DNA from: Bog-159 sp963785255
GTDB taxonomy: Bacteria > Acidobacteriota > Terriglobia > Bryobacterales > Bryobacteraceae
Assembly (NCBI GenBank): GCA_963785255.1
Contig: CAWAUR010000002.1
Location: 930,001 to 994,000, forward strand
Length of the DNA stretch: 64,000 nucleotides
Direction of reading: 5' to 3'
The first letter of the stretch is position 1. Every line of letters begins with the position of its first letter. The notes under the pieces were generated by a model. It was not told the origin of the DNA, did no database searches, and saw only the letters and a program-made list of their open reading frames with translations. Positions 36,540 through 45,425 of this stretch are shown here, in pieces. Made by a program: the position numbers and the translations under genes.

Positions 36540-37709
36540 TCACGCCATGCCGAGCAGCGCGTTGATGACGATGGACGCCATGCCCACCGGAATCATGATC
36601 TTCCATCCGATGTTCATAAGTTGATCGTATCGGAAGCGCGGGAAGGTGCCACGGAACCAGATCATCAGATAGATGATCGAGGATACCTTGAAGAGGAACC
36701 AGAAAATACCGATGGCGGCGGCGTTAAAGCTGGGCACCATGTAAATTGCGCCGATCAGCACCAGCAGCAGCGCCGCGCCCACCAGCACCTTTTGCTGCAG
36801 CGGATCTTTGAGTTTTCGTACGAGAGTTAAACTGGCCAGACCGGAGCCGGCGAACACGACAAGCGGCACGATGTAATTGAGCGGCACGAGCCATGCCACG
36901 CTGGGAAACGGCCGCAGCCAGCCGCCCCAGAATAACGTCACGGCCACCGACGAGATCACGAAGATATTGGCGTATTCCGCCAGGAAGTAGAGCGCCCAGC
37001 GGAAACCGCTGTACTCGGTGTGGAAGCCGGCGACTAACTCAGACTCCGCTTCGGGTAAGTCGAAAGGCGCGCGGTTGGTTTCGGCTGTCGCGGCGATGAC
37101 ATAAACCACGAACGGCACGATCATAAAGCCATAGTTCGAGAAGATAAACCAGATATGATGATCCTGCTGCGCGCGAATGATCCCCTGCATGCTCAGCGTG
37201 CCGGCGACCATCACGCCGGAGAGCAGCGCGAACGACAGAGCGACTTCGTAACTGACAAGCTGCGCCGCGCTGCGCAGAGCGCCCAGCAGCGGATAGTGGC
37301 TGTTGGAGGCCCAGCCGCCTAAGATAATACCTAGAATGCCGACCGCCGACATGGCCGATACAACCAACAACCCGACATTCACATCCGCCACATATAGATA
37401 TTTACTAAATGGAATTACAGCGAATGCGGTGAGGCCGGTGAAGGTGGATATCACGGGCGCCAGCCAAAAAATGGGCTGGTCGGCGTCCGTGGGAATGATA
37501 TCTTCCTTGATCAGCAGCTTCAAGGCGTCGGCGATAGGCTGCAAAAGGCCATGTGGGCCGACACGCATGGGGCCCAGACGCACCTGAAAATCCGCCAGCA
37601 CCTTACGCTCGATCAGCACGATGTATCCGGCCACCAGCGGAAACAGCGCGATGATCACCAACGTGACAATCATCGGCGTGAATAAAGGATGATGGATGAT
37701 CGCGTCCAT
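36540..37709 (-). CDS. nuoH: NADH-quinone oxidoreductase subunit H
   Basis: A 389-residue membrane protein with eight or more helices, forming the quinone-entry region between the peripheral and membrane arms of complex I. Recognisable stretches: LIERKVLADFQVRLGPMRVG (the classical ERKxxAxxQxRxGPxxxG motif), GLLQPIADALKLLIKEDIIP, and AETNRAPFDLPEAESELVAG with the quinone-cavity acidic residues, then FHTEYSGFRWALYFLAEYAN. It is longer than the E. coli subunit. It is the last gene of this nuo operon, 7 bases after nuoN; in most operons nuoH lies between nuoG and nuoI, so it has moved. Confidence 0.96.
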   Translation of the reverse strand: MDAIIHHPLFTPMIVTLVIIALFPLVAGYIVLIERKVLADFQVRLGPMRVGPHGLLQPIADALKLLIKEDIIPTDADQPIFWLAPVISTFTGLTAFAVIPFSKYLYVADVNVGLLVVSAMSAVGILGIILGGWASNSHYPLLGALRSAAQLVSYEVALSFALLSGVMVAGTLSMQGIIRAQQDHHIWFIFSNYGFMIVPFVVYVIAATAETNRAPFDLPEAESELVAGFHTEYSGFRWALYFLAEYANIFVISSVAVTLFWGGWLRPFPSVAWLVPLNYIVPLVVFAGSGLASLTLVRKLKDPLQQKVLVGAALLLVLIGAIYMVPSFNAAAIGIFWFLFKVSSIIYLMIWFRGTFPRFRYDQLMNIGWKIMIPVGMASIVINALLGMA

Positions 37710-37716
37710 ATGTTCT

Positions 37717-39186
37717 TTAGCGCAACGAAGTTCCCGCCAACCGGAGGAAGGGTTCCGGATAAAGCCCGATGCCCAGAGTGAGGACGAAGCTTACCGCCAG
37801 GGCCACGCGCATGCCGAGGCTGGTCGAAAGAGGCGCCTGTTCGGTAACATCGCGCGCGAACATACTGCGCACGATGCGAAAGTAATAGTAAATCGCCACA
37901 GCCACATAAAGCGTACCGATCACGGCCAGGATATAGTGCTTCGTCTCAATCAGCGACAGAAAGATATAATACTTGCCCAGAAAACCGGCGGTCGGGGGAA
38001 TTCCAGCCAGCGAGAGGATAAACACCAACATCAACAGAGCGTAACCGGGGCTCTTGTGCATCAGGCCGGCAATATCGTCCATATCTTCGCCGATGATCCC
38101 CTTGCGGCGCAGCGCCACTAACACCAGGAACGCGCCCAGGTTCATGAACGTGTAGACCATGACATACACCGCGACACCCTTGATGCCGGTGGCGTTGCCG
38201 GCAATCAGGCCGAGCAGCATATAGCCGGCGTGCGAAATGGAGCTATAAGCCAGCAGCCGCTTGATATTACTCTGATTGATGGCCGCCAGGTTACCCACCG
38301 TCATGGTAGCTACCGCGATGAAGCTAAGGATCGGCTCCCAAGCCTGCCGGGCCGGCGCCAGCGGCGCTAACTCGCCGTAGAAGATGCGCAGCAGGAAGGC
38401 GATGGATGCGGCTTTGGAAGCCACCGAAAGATAAGCCGTAACGGTGGTGGGCGCGCCTTCGTAAGCATCCGGCGCCCACATATGGAACGGGACGGCGGAG
38501 ATCTTGAAAAGCAAGCCGACGGACGTGGTTGCCAGCGCCAGCAGCACCATCGGATCGAACGGCCCGCGCGCCTCGATGTGTGCGGCGATCTCGGAAAGTT
38601 TAGTGGATCCCGAGATGCCGTACATCACGGAAAACCCGTAAGCCAGAAATCCGCTTGAGAAGGCGCCCAGCAGCAGATACTTCATGGCGGCTTCATTGGA
38701 GCGCTTGCTGGTGCGCAAGAAGCCCACCATTACATAGAAAGAAAGCGCCATCAATTCCAGGCCGATGAAGAGAGTGACTAAGTCAGTGCCCGAGGCCAGG
38801 AAGAACATGCCGCATTGGGCAAACATCAACAGAGAGTAGTACTCGGCGTGGTGTTCTCCTTCCACATCCAGATACTTATAAGAGGCCATCGCGACGATGG
38901 CCGTAGCGGCGATGAAGATCCAATTGAAAAAGATAGAAAAACCGTCGATGGTCAGGGATCCCTGGAAAGCCGACAGAGGGCCAGTGAGGGCCAGATTCGC
39001 CTGTTGGTTCCAAAGCGACCACGCCGCGAACCCTTCGCCGGCCAGCAGCACATAGACCAGATACTTACGCTGCCGCGGATCGGGAAAGACAATAAAATCG
39101 AACAGCAGAATAGCGGAGCCAAACAAGGCCATCATCACGGCCGGTACGAGCGCGAAATAATCGTTGCCGGTGAAGTACTGGTTCAT
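37717..39186 (-). CDS. nuoN: NADH-quinone oxidoreductase subunit N
   Basis: A 489-residue antiporter-like subunit of the proton-pumping arm, with about 14 helices. Family marks: LELMALSFYVMVGF with the key Glu, the discontinuous-helix Lys in KISAVPFHMWAPDAYEGAP, and LLAYSSISHAGYMLLG around TM10. The start ATG overlaps the nuoM stop (ATGA). The first 100 residues are typical of this subunit, with no extension. Confidence 0.95.
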   Translation of the reverse strand: MNQYFTGNDYFALVPAVMMALFGSAILLFDFIVFPDPRQRKYLVYVLLAGEGFAAWSLWNQQANLALTGPLSAFQGSLTIDGFSIFFNWIFIAATAIVAMASYKYLDVEGEHHAEYYSLLMFAQCGMFFLASGTDLVTLFIGLELMALSFYVMVGFLRTSKRSNEAAMKYLLLGAFSSGFLAYGFSVMYGISGSTKLSEIAAHIEARGPFDPMVLLALATTSVGLLFKISAVPFHMWAPDAYEGAPTTVTAYLSVASKAASIAFLLRIFYGELAPLAPARQAWEPILSFIAVATMTVGNLAAINQSNIKRLLAYSSISHAGYMLLGLIAGNATGIKGVAVYVMVYTFMNLGAFLVLVALRRKGIIGEDMDDIAGLMHKSPGYALLMLVFILSLAGIPPTAGFLGKYYIFLSLIETKHYILAVIGTLYVAVAIYYYFRIVRSMFARDVTEQAPLSTSLGMRVALAVSFVLTLGIGLYPEPFLRLAGTSLR

Positions 39187-40751
39187 TGGCCTGTCACCCC
39201 TTGTGCGCGGGCCGGAACAGGCACTCGCTGGGCGGCCGCCTGCGCGGCTCCCTGATAGTAACCAGGCCGCACGCGCTCCACGATCTCCTCGACGGGCTTT
39301 TCGAGTATGTCGAAATACGGCTTGGGATAGACGCCGATCCAGATAGCCCAGGCGATGAGCGGCAGAAAGACGGCCATCTCACGTAGACTGAGATCTGGTA
39401 GATGCAGATTCTTTCCATTAGTCACTTGGCCAAACATGGTGCGCTGATACAGCCACAGAAGATAAGCCGCGCCGAAGATCACTCCCAATACCGCGAAAGC
39501 CGCCCACACGTGACTGGCCTCGAACGCTCCCTGCAAAATCGTAAATTCGCCTACGAAACCATTTAACAGCGGCAGGCCGGCTGAACTTAGCATGGCGATC
39601 GCGAAGATCACCGCGTACTTCGGCATAACATGCGCCAATCCGCCGTACTCCAAGATCTCGCGCGTGTGCCGGCGTTCATAGACGACGCCGATAATCAAGA
39701 AGAGCATGCCCGTCGAGATGCCGTGATTGATCTGCTGCAATACGCTGCCGGCCAAGCCGTTGGGATTCATGGCGAAGATGCCCAGCGTGCAGAAGCCTAA
39801 GTGACTCACCGAAGAATAGGCTACTAACTTCTTCCAATCCTTCTGCATGAGACTTACCAGCGCGCCATAGATAATGCCGATGATGGACAATACCGCCAAA
39901 ATTCGTACGATGCTCTGGTCTACCGAAGCCTTGGGCAGCAAGGGCAGTGAGAATCGAATGAAACCGTAAGTCCCCATCTTCAGCAGCACGCTGGCCAGGA
40001 TCACGGAACCCGCGGTGGGCGCTTCCACGTGGGCGTCGGGCAGCCACGTATGGAACGGGAACATAGGCACTTTGATCGCGAACCCCAGGAAGAAAGCCCA
40101 GAAGACCCACTGCTGCAGGCCTAGCGGCAAGCTAAGCTTCATCAACTCGGAAATTTCGAAGGTGTAGCGGCCGAACTGACTGGCGTACTGGAAGTACAGA
40201 GTCAGAATGCCGAGCAGCATCAGCACGGAGCCGGCCAGCGTGTAAAGGAAAAACTTGATGGCGGCGTATAGCTTGCGCGGACCGCCCCACACGCCGATGA
40301 TGAAATACATCGGCACCAGCACTAACTCCCAGAACACATAGAACAGAAAGAAATCGAGCGACATGAATACGCCCAGCATGCCCACTTGTAGGAGCAGGAA
40401 CATGCAGTAGTATCCCTTGACCCGGTCTTGAATGGCGTTCCATGAGGATAGGATGGCGATGAAGCCGATTAATGTCGTCAGCATGATCAGCAGCAAGCTG
40501 ATGCCGTCGATGCCAATCAGATACTGCGCGCCCAGGCTGGGGATCCAGTTCGCGCGCTCCACGAATTGAAAGCCGGCGATGCCTTTGTCGAAGCGCGCAA
40601 CCAGCGGCAGTGAGATCAGGAATCCGCCGAAGCTGGCCAGATTCGCCCAGACCTTGATCAGTTCCTTCTGGCGCGCGGGGATGAGGAGCAGGATCAGCAA
40701 TCCTGCCAGGGGCGTGAACAGCACCAGACTGAGTAAGTGGTTTTCCATCAT
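39183..40751 (-). CDS. nuoM: NADH-quinone oxidoreductase subunit M
   Basis: A 522-residue antiporter-like subunit with 14 predicted helices. Marks: FFLFYVFWELVLVPMYFIIG (key Glu144-type residue), FFLGFAIKVPMFPFHTWLPDAHVEAP (key Lys and HTWLPDAH motif), DWKKLVAYSSVSHLGFCTLG, and GFVGEF near the C-terminus. Overlaps nuoL upstream and nuoN downstream by four bases each, a tightly coupled arrangement. The C-terminal tail (AAQRVPVPARAQGVTGQ) is unusual low-complexity but short. Confidence 0.96.
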   Translation of the reverse strand: MMENHLLSLVLFTPLAGLLILLLIPARQKELIKVWANLASFGGFLISLPLVARFDKGIAGFQFVERANWIPSLGAQYLIGIDGISLLLIMLTTLIGFIAILSSWNAIQDRVKGYYCMFLLLQVGMLGVFMSLDFFLFYVFWELVLVPMYFIIGVWGGPRKLYAAIKFFLYTLAGSVLMLLGILTLYFQYASQFGRYTFEISELMKLSLPLGLQQWVFWAFFLGFAIKVPMFPFHTWLPDAHVEAPTAGSVILASVLLKMGTYGFIRFSLPLLPKASVDQSIVRILAVLSIIGIIYGALVSLMQKDWKKLVAYSSVSHLGFCTLGIFAMNPNGLAGSVLQQINHGISTGMLFLIIGVVYERRHTREILEYGGLAHVMPKYAVIFAIAMLSSAGLPLLNGFVGEFTILQGAFEASHVWAAFAVLGVIFGAAYLLWLYQRTMFGQVTNGKNLHLPDLSLREMAVFLPLIAWAIWIGVYPKPYFDILEKPVEEIVERVRPGYYQGAAQAAAQRVPVPARAQGVTGQ

Positions 40752-42928
40752 TTACCCGCCAGATAGTATCCGAAGAAAACCAGCACGCCTACTACGACGA
40801 ATAGAGCGTAAGCTTGCACGCGTCCCGTTTGCAGGATGCAGACGGGATAAGAGAGCAGTTTCACGGTGAACGATCCCAGCCGTACCGCGCCATCCACGAT
40901 CCAGGTATCCCACCAGATGGAAACGCGGGACGAGAAGCGTGTCAGCCATCCGGCGCCGTTTACCGCGCCATCCACTACGTTGCGGTCGAACGCGCCCAGC
41001 ACCTCGCCGCCGCCTTTGCCGAGGCCGTTGACGAACAGCACGTCGTAAACTTCGTCCACGTAGCACTTGTGGTAAAGCAGGCTGTGTATGGGCTTAAGCG
41101 ACTCTTCGAGCGAGTCGGGAATCTCGGGCTTGTGGTGATAGAAATAGCGAGCCACGACGATCCCGACGATGGCCACGGCCACCGAGATCCCCATAAGAAT
41201 CCATTCGAGCGAAGCGTCGTGCGCGCCGCCCTTAGCGGCCTCCGCGGCGGCGGAGGCGAAGGCCGGCTCCAGCCAGCGTTCGAAGCCATGGAAGCGCTCC
41301 GAAAAGCCCCACGCGCCGGGCACGCCGAGCCATCCGGCGAACACGCCGCCCACCGCCAGCAACATCAGCGGAACGGTCATGCTGGCAGGCGACTCGTGAA
41401 TATGCGCGGCGACTTCCGGCTTCACGTGCGACTTACCATAGAAGGTCATATTCATCAGCCGCCACATATAGAAAGCCGTGAGACCCGCGGTCGCCAAGCC
41501 GACGAACCAGAGCGCCTTGGATCCGCCGGGAGAGCTATACGTCTGCCAGAGAATTTCGTCCTTCGAGAAGAAGCCCGCGAAACCGGGAATGCCGGCGATG
41601 GCCACCGAGCCGATCCACATAGTCCAGTGCGTGATGGGAATTTTGTCTTTCAGGCCGCCCATGTGGCGCATATCCTGTTCGCCGCCCATGGCGTGAATTA
41701 CGGAGCCGGAACAAAGGAAGAGCAGAGCCTTGAAGAACGCGTGAGTGAATAAGTGGAAGATAGCCACCCAATAAGCGCCCACGCCCAGCGCCAGAAACAT
41801 ATAGCCAAGTTGGCTTACGGTGGAATAAGCCAGCACGCGCTTGATGTCGTTCTGCACCAGGCCAATCAACGCGGCGAAAATCGCCGTGAATGCGCCGATA
41901 AAGGCGACGATATTCAGCGTGTGCGGCGTCAACTGAAACAACGCCGCGGAACGCGCCACCATATAGACGCCCGCGGTCACCATGGTAGCCGCATGGATCA
42001 GTGCGGATACCGGAGTAGGACCTTCCATAGCGTCGGGTAACCAGACATACAGCGGAAATTGCGCCGACTTACCCGTCGCACCGATAAACAGCAGGATCGC
42101 CATGATACTCAGCACGCCGAAGCCGCCGGTCTCGGCATGAAAATGGCCGCCGCGCAATGCCGCATTCACATCCAGAAAACGCGCGGTGCCGAGCAAACTG
42201 AACATCAGCAGCATGCCGAGAATGAACCCGGCATCGCCCACGCGATTGACAATGAACGCTTTCTTGCCTGCGTCGCCCGCCGACTTCTTTTGGAAGTAGA
42301 ATCCAATAAGCAGGTAACTGCACAATCCCACGCCTTCCCAACCCACAAACAGAAGCGTGTAATTGTTCGCCATTACCAGCATCAGCATGAAGAAGATGAA
42401 CAGGTTCATGTAGCCGAAGAAACGGTAATAACCGTTGTCGTGGGCCATGTAACCGGTGGAGTAGACATGGATCAGAAAACCAATTCCGGTTACTACCAGG
42501 ATCATGACCGAGCTAAGTGGATCGAGCAGGAATCCCCAATCGGCGCTGAATGTGGCAATGCGGCCATCCATCATGTGGAACGGGAGTCCCGCCAGCCATG
42601 TGAATTGGATGAGTTGATGGACGCGTCCCGGTTTGTCCGTCAGTTGCCAGACCGCGCCCACCGAAAGGATGAACGAGATCAACACCATGCCGGGGCAGAT
42701 TACGCTGACGAGCCATTTGAACGGCGAGTGATGATGATGATCGTGCCCGTGTTCGTGGGTGTGCCCGTGATGATGATGATCGTGCTCGTCGTGCACGTGC
42801 TCTACGCCCGGCGCCACCGCGACCGCGGATTCCGGTTGCGGGTCAAGCAGCCTGCCGAACAGGAGCATGAGCAGCGCGCCGGCCAGCGGGAATAACGGGA
42901 TGAGCCAGATGAGATCGAGGAAGTTCAC
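40748..42928 (-). CDS. nuoL: NADH-quinone oxidoreductase subunit L with His-rich insertion
   Basis: The start is the GTG at 42928 with GGAAGG seven bases ahead; the frame extends to 42985, but that DNA is a dispersed repeat. A 726-residue antiporter-like subunit with about 16 helices, including the long lateral helix near the C-terminus. Marks: LLFVGWEGVGLCSYLLIGF (key Glu), GKSAQFPLYVWLPDAMEGPT (key Lys), DIKRVLAYSTVSQLGYM. Between helix 1 and helix 2, residues 44-67 contain 15 His in 24 positions (HDEHDHHHHGHTHEHGHD), a feature not usual in this subunit and suggestive of metal binding. Confidence 0.95.
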   Translation of the reverse strand: MNFLDLIWLIPLFPLAGALLMLLFGRLLDPQPESAVAVAPGVEHVHDEHDHHHHGHTHEHGHDHHHHSPFKWLVSVICPGMVLISFILSVGAVWQLTDKPGRVHQLIQFTWLAGLPFHMMDGRIATFSADWGFLLDPLSSVMILVVTGIGFLIHVYSTGYMAHDNGYYRFFGYMNLFIFFMLMLVMANNYTLLFVGWEGVGLCSYLLIGFYFQKKSAGDAGKKAFIVNRVGDAGFILGMLLMFSLLGTARFLDVNAALRGGHFHAETGGFGVLSIMAILLFIGATGKSAQFPLYVWLPDAMEGPTPVSALIHAATMVTAGVYMVARSAALFQLTPHTLNIVAFIGAFTAIFAALIGLVQNDIKRVLAYSTVSQLGYMFLALGVGAYWVAIFHLFTHAFFKALLFLCSGSVIHAMGGEQDMRHMGGLKDKIPITHWTMWIGSVAIAGIPGFAGFFSKDEILWQTYSSPGGSKALWFVGLATAGLTAFYMWRLMNMTFYGKSHVKPEVAAHIHESPASMTVPLMLLAVGGVFAGWLGVPGAWGFSERFHGFERWLEPAFASAAAEAAKGGAHDASLEWILMGISVAVAIVGIVVARYFYHHKPEIPDSLEESLKPIHSLLYHKCYVDEVYDVLFVNGLGKGGGEVLGAFDRNVVDGAVNGAGWLTRFSSRVSIWWDTWIVDGAVRLGSFTVKLLSYPVCILQTGRVQAYALFVVVGVLVFFGYYLAGK

Positions 42929-42952
42929 AGGCCAACCTTCCGCGCGGTCTGA

Positions 42953-42984
42953 GCGGCCGCCGCAGGCAGAGTGCCTGCCCCACA
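42953..42984. repeat. Partial GTGGGGCAG-family repeat between nuoK and nuoL
   Basis: GCAGGCA and TGCCTGC form a 7-bp stem with a 3-base loop, and CTGCCCCAC completes the family core. It fills the 64-base gap between nuoK and nuoL, the widest gap in this operon. Confidence 0.6.
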
Positions 42985-42992
42985 TAACGGGT

Positions 42993-43301
42993 TTACCATT
43001 TGAGTAAGTCCACCTCGTCGGCCAGCACGGTCTCTTTATTGCGGAACAGCGCGATCAGGATGCCCAGTCCCACGGCGGCTTCGGCCACCGCATCGGCAAT
43101 TACAAAAATGGCGAATACCTGGCCGTTCAAGTTATGCAGCGCCTGCGAAAAAGCCACTAAGTTGATATTGACCGCGTTCAGGATCAGCTCGATGGACATC
43201 AGAATGATCACGATATTCCGCCGTGTCAGAACGCCCACAGTACCGATCAGCAAGAGCGCGACACTCAATGCGATGTAATGCGCTGTAGTTATCGGATACA
43301 T
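42993..43301 (-). CDS. nuoK: NADH-quinone oxidoreductase subunit K
   Basis: A 102-residue three-helix subunit of the proton-translocation pathway. Marks: the two membrane Glu residues in MSIELILNAVNINLVAF and AVAEAAVGLGILIALF. The start is the ATG at 43301, just after the nuoJ stop; a TTG at 43307 is possible but would extend by two residues only. Normal length. Confidence 0.94.
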   Translation of the reverse strand: MYPITTAHYIALSVALLLIGTVGVLTRRNIVIILMSIELILNAVNINLVAFSQALHNLNGQVFAIFVIADAVAEAAVGLGILIALFRNKETVLADEVDLLKW

Positions 43302-43303
43302 TG

Positions 43304-43831
43304 TCAAATCCGTTTCTTGGCCATAACTACCGAACCCACTACCGCAACCAGCAGCAGGATCGACGCAACCTCGAAAGGCAACAGATACTCCTTAAACAAC
43401 ACGTCCGCCAGTAATTCGGTATTTCCCAACCCGGACGCAGACGGTAATACCCCCGGCTGGGCGGTTTTGAACGCTCCGCTGCCTTTCGAGACGAACCAGA
43501 ATACCTGCACGCCCACCAGGACTACGCACGCCAGCGCGATCCACCGCTGGCCGTTGAACTGCTTCTCCTTGGCGGCCTGATCCAGGTTCACCAGCATGAT
43601 GACGAACAGAAACAGCACCATGATGCCGCCGATATACAGCACGATCTGCACGGCGAACAAAAATTCCGCCTGTTGCAACAGATACAGGCCGGCCACACCC
43701 ATCAATGAAACAATTAGCGAAAGCGCACTGTGGACGGCATTGCGGCGCGTAATGGTCAATATGCCGCCTGCCAGGACCATAGCGGCAAAGATATAGAAGA
43801 AGATGGCCTGAGTCAGCTCGGGGGTCAGCAT
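43304..43831 (-). CDS. nuoJ: NADH-quinone oxidoreductase subunit J
   Basis: A 175-residue five-helix subunit. The start is the ATG at 43831 inside the end of nuoI (7-base overlap); the frame runs upstream to 43960 but over nuoI coding sequence. Marks: FYIFAAMVLAGGILTITRRN, the pi-bulge helix GVAGLYLLQQAEFLFAVQIV with conserved YIGGIMVLFLFVIMLV. The C-terminal helix EVASILLLVAVVGSVVMAKK is typical. Confidence 0.94.
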   Translation of the reverse strand: MLTPELTQAIFFYIFAAMVLAGGILTITRRNAVHSALSLIVSLMGVAGLYLLQQAEFLFAVQIVLYIGGIMVLFLFVIMLVNLDQAAKEKQFNGQRWIALACVVLVGVQVFWFVSKGSGAFKTAQPGVLPSASGLGNTELLADVLFKEYLLPFEVASILLLVAVVGSVVMAKKRI

Positions 43832-44313
43832 TTGTATTGGGTCGGCTTGGGACCTTCTTCGAGCATCTGGCGATCCCAGATGGCGCCTTCGCGGGTGTAG
43901 CTGGCCAGTTCGAAATCCTGCGTCAGCTCGAGCGCGTCCACCGGACAAGCGTCTTCGCACAACCCGCAGAACATGCAGCGGGAAGTATCGTAAGTGAAAG
44001 TAGTCAACTCCTTGCGCTTGGTTTGTTCGCTACGTTGGCTGGTAACTACGATTAGATTTTCCGGACAGGCCAGCGCGCACAAGTTACATGAGATGCACAG
44101 CGTTTCGCCGTTATCCGGATTGATGTTTAGCCGCGGCGCGCCGCGATAGCGCTCGCCGACCTTGGGCCGCTCGGCGGGATACTGCTCGGTATAAATGCGT
44201 TTGGGATCCTGGTTGCGGAACGTGACCCAGAGACCTTGAAACAGGTCCACAAGAAAAACGGTTTTAAGAAACTTCGGAATCATTGGCGTACTCCCCGCGC
44301 GCTGGCCACTCAT
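43825..44313 (-). CDS. nuoI: NADH-quinone oxidoreductase subunit I, 2x[4Fe-4S] ferredoxin-like
   Basis: A 162-residue subunit carrying the N6a and N6b clusters. Marks: CISCNLCALACP and CMFCGLCEDACPVDAL, the two CxxCxxCxxxCP sites; all eight ligand Cys are present. An N-terminal amphipathic helix follows MIPKFLKTVFLVDLFQGLWV. The start at 44313 has GGAGG seven bases ahead and overlaps the nuoD stop; the ATG at 44283 also has GGGGAG and would remove ten residues. Confidence 0.96.
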   Translation of the reverse strand: MSGQRAGSTPMIPKFLKTVFLVDLFQGLWVTFRNQDPKRIYTEQYPAERPKVGERYRGAPRLNINPDNGETLCISCNLCALACPENLIVVTSQRSEQTKRKELTTFTYDTSRCMFCGLCEDACPVDALELTQDFELASYTREGAIWDRQMLEEGPKPTQYKC

Positions 44314-45422
44314 CGATCCACCTCCCCCAGCACGATATCCAGCGTACCAATAATCGCCACCACGTCGGCCACCAGTCCGCCGCGCACCATGCAGTCGAGC
44401 GCCTGCAAATTCACGAACGAAGGCGGCCGCACGCGCATGCGATAGGGCTGCGTGGAATTGTCGCTCACAATGAAGTAACCGAGTTCTCCTTTAGGCGCTT
44501 CGATGGATACATAAACCTCGCCCACCGGCGGTTTCACAACCTTCGGCACCTTGCCCATAATAGGTCCGCTGGGAATGCGGTCGACAGCCTGGCGGAGGAT
44601 GCGAACGGCCTGGCGCATCTCCTCCATGCGCACGGTATACCGGTCGTAGGTGTCGCCGTTCTGGCCGGTAGGGATATCGAATTCGTACTGCTCGTAGCCG
44701 GAATAAGGCTGCGCCTTGCGCAAGTCCCACTGGACGCCGGCCGCGCGCAGCACCGGACCGGTCACGCCATATTCCTTGCATTCGTCGGCGTTAAGCACGC
44801 CTACGCCTTTCAGTCGGCCCACCCAGATGCGATTGTTGGTGAGCAATTCCTCGTATTCATCCACTTTGGGAATGAACCAATCGCAGAATTTCTTGACCTC
44901 GTCTCCGAACCCATCGTAGGTTTCGTACTGCAACCCGCCGATGCGGAAGGCGTGCGTGGTGAGGCGCGCGCCGCAATAATTTTCGAAGATCTTCAGCACT
45001 TCCTCGCGCTCGCGCAGGCAATAGAAAACCGGGGTGATGGCTCCGATATCTAGCGCGTGCGTGCCCAGCCACAGCAAATGGCTGGCAATGCGATTCAGTT
45101 CGGTGAGGATCACGCGCACCGCCTGCGCGCGCGGCGGCGCTTCCACGCTCAGCAGTTTCTCCACAGCCAGGCAATAGCCCAGGCCGTTCGAGACCGCCGC
45201 TACATAATCCATGCGGTCCACGTAGGGCGCGAACTGCTGGTAGGTGCGATTTTCGCCGATCTTCTCCACGCCGCGATGCAGGTAACCGATGACGCACTCG
45301 GTGCCATTCACCTTCTCGCCGTCCAGCTTCAGAATCACGCGCAGCACGCCATGCGTGGACGGGTGCTGCGGACCCATGTTGATTACCAGCTCGGTCGCGT
45401 CGAGGAAAGTGGCGTCCGGCAT
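44310..45422 (-). CDS. nuoD: NADH-quinone oxidoreductase subunit D
   Basis: The 49-kDa-type subunit, 370 residues, which with NuoB forms the quinone-reduction site. Marks: MGPQHPSTHGVLR near the N-terminus (quinone His), YLHRGVEKIGENRTY, the YVDRMDY stretch, and DPCDRGEVDR-like end here as VLGEVDR. Slightly shorter than the E. coli NuoD part. Separated by three bases from nuoC, so NuoC and NuoD are separate proteins, not the fused form. Confidence 0.96.
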   Translation of the reverse strand: MPDATFLDATELVINMGPQHPSTHGVLRVILKLDGEKVNGTECVIGYLHRGVEKIGENRTYQQFAPYVDRMDYVAAVSNGLGYCLAVEKLLSVEAPPRAQAVRVILTELNRIASHLLWLGTHALDIGAITPVFYCLREREEVLKIFENYCGARLTTHAFRIGGLQYETYDGFGDEVKKFCDWFIPKVDEYEELLTNNRIWVGRLKGVGVLNADECKEYGVTGPVLRAAGVQWDLRKAQPYSGYEQYEFDIPTGQNGDTYDRYTVRMEEMRQAVRILRQAVDRIPSGPIMGKVPKVVKPPVGEVYVSIEAPKGELGYFIVSDNSTQPYRMRVRPPSFVNLQALDCMVRGGLVADVVAIIGTLDIVLGEVDR

Positions 45423-45425
45423 AAT

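Noticed and set aside
37696..38121. Plus-strand ORF opposite nuoN
   Set aside because: Antisense shadow; His/Gln-rich with no recognisable domain.
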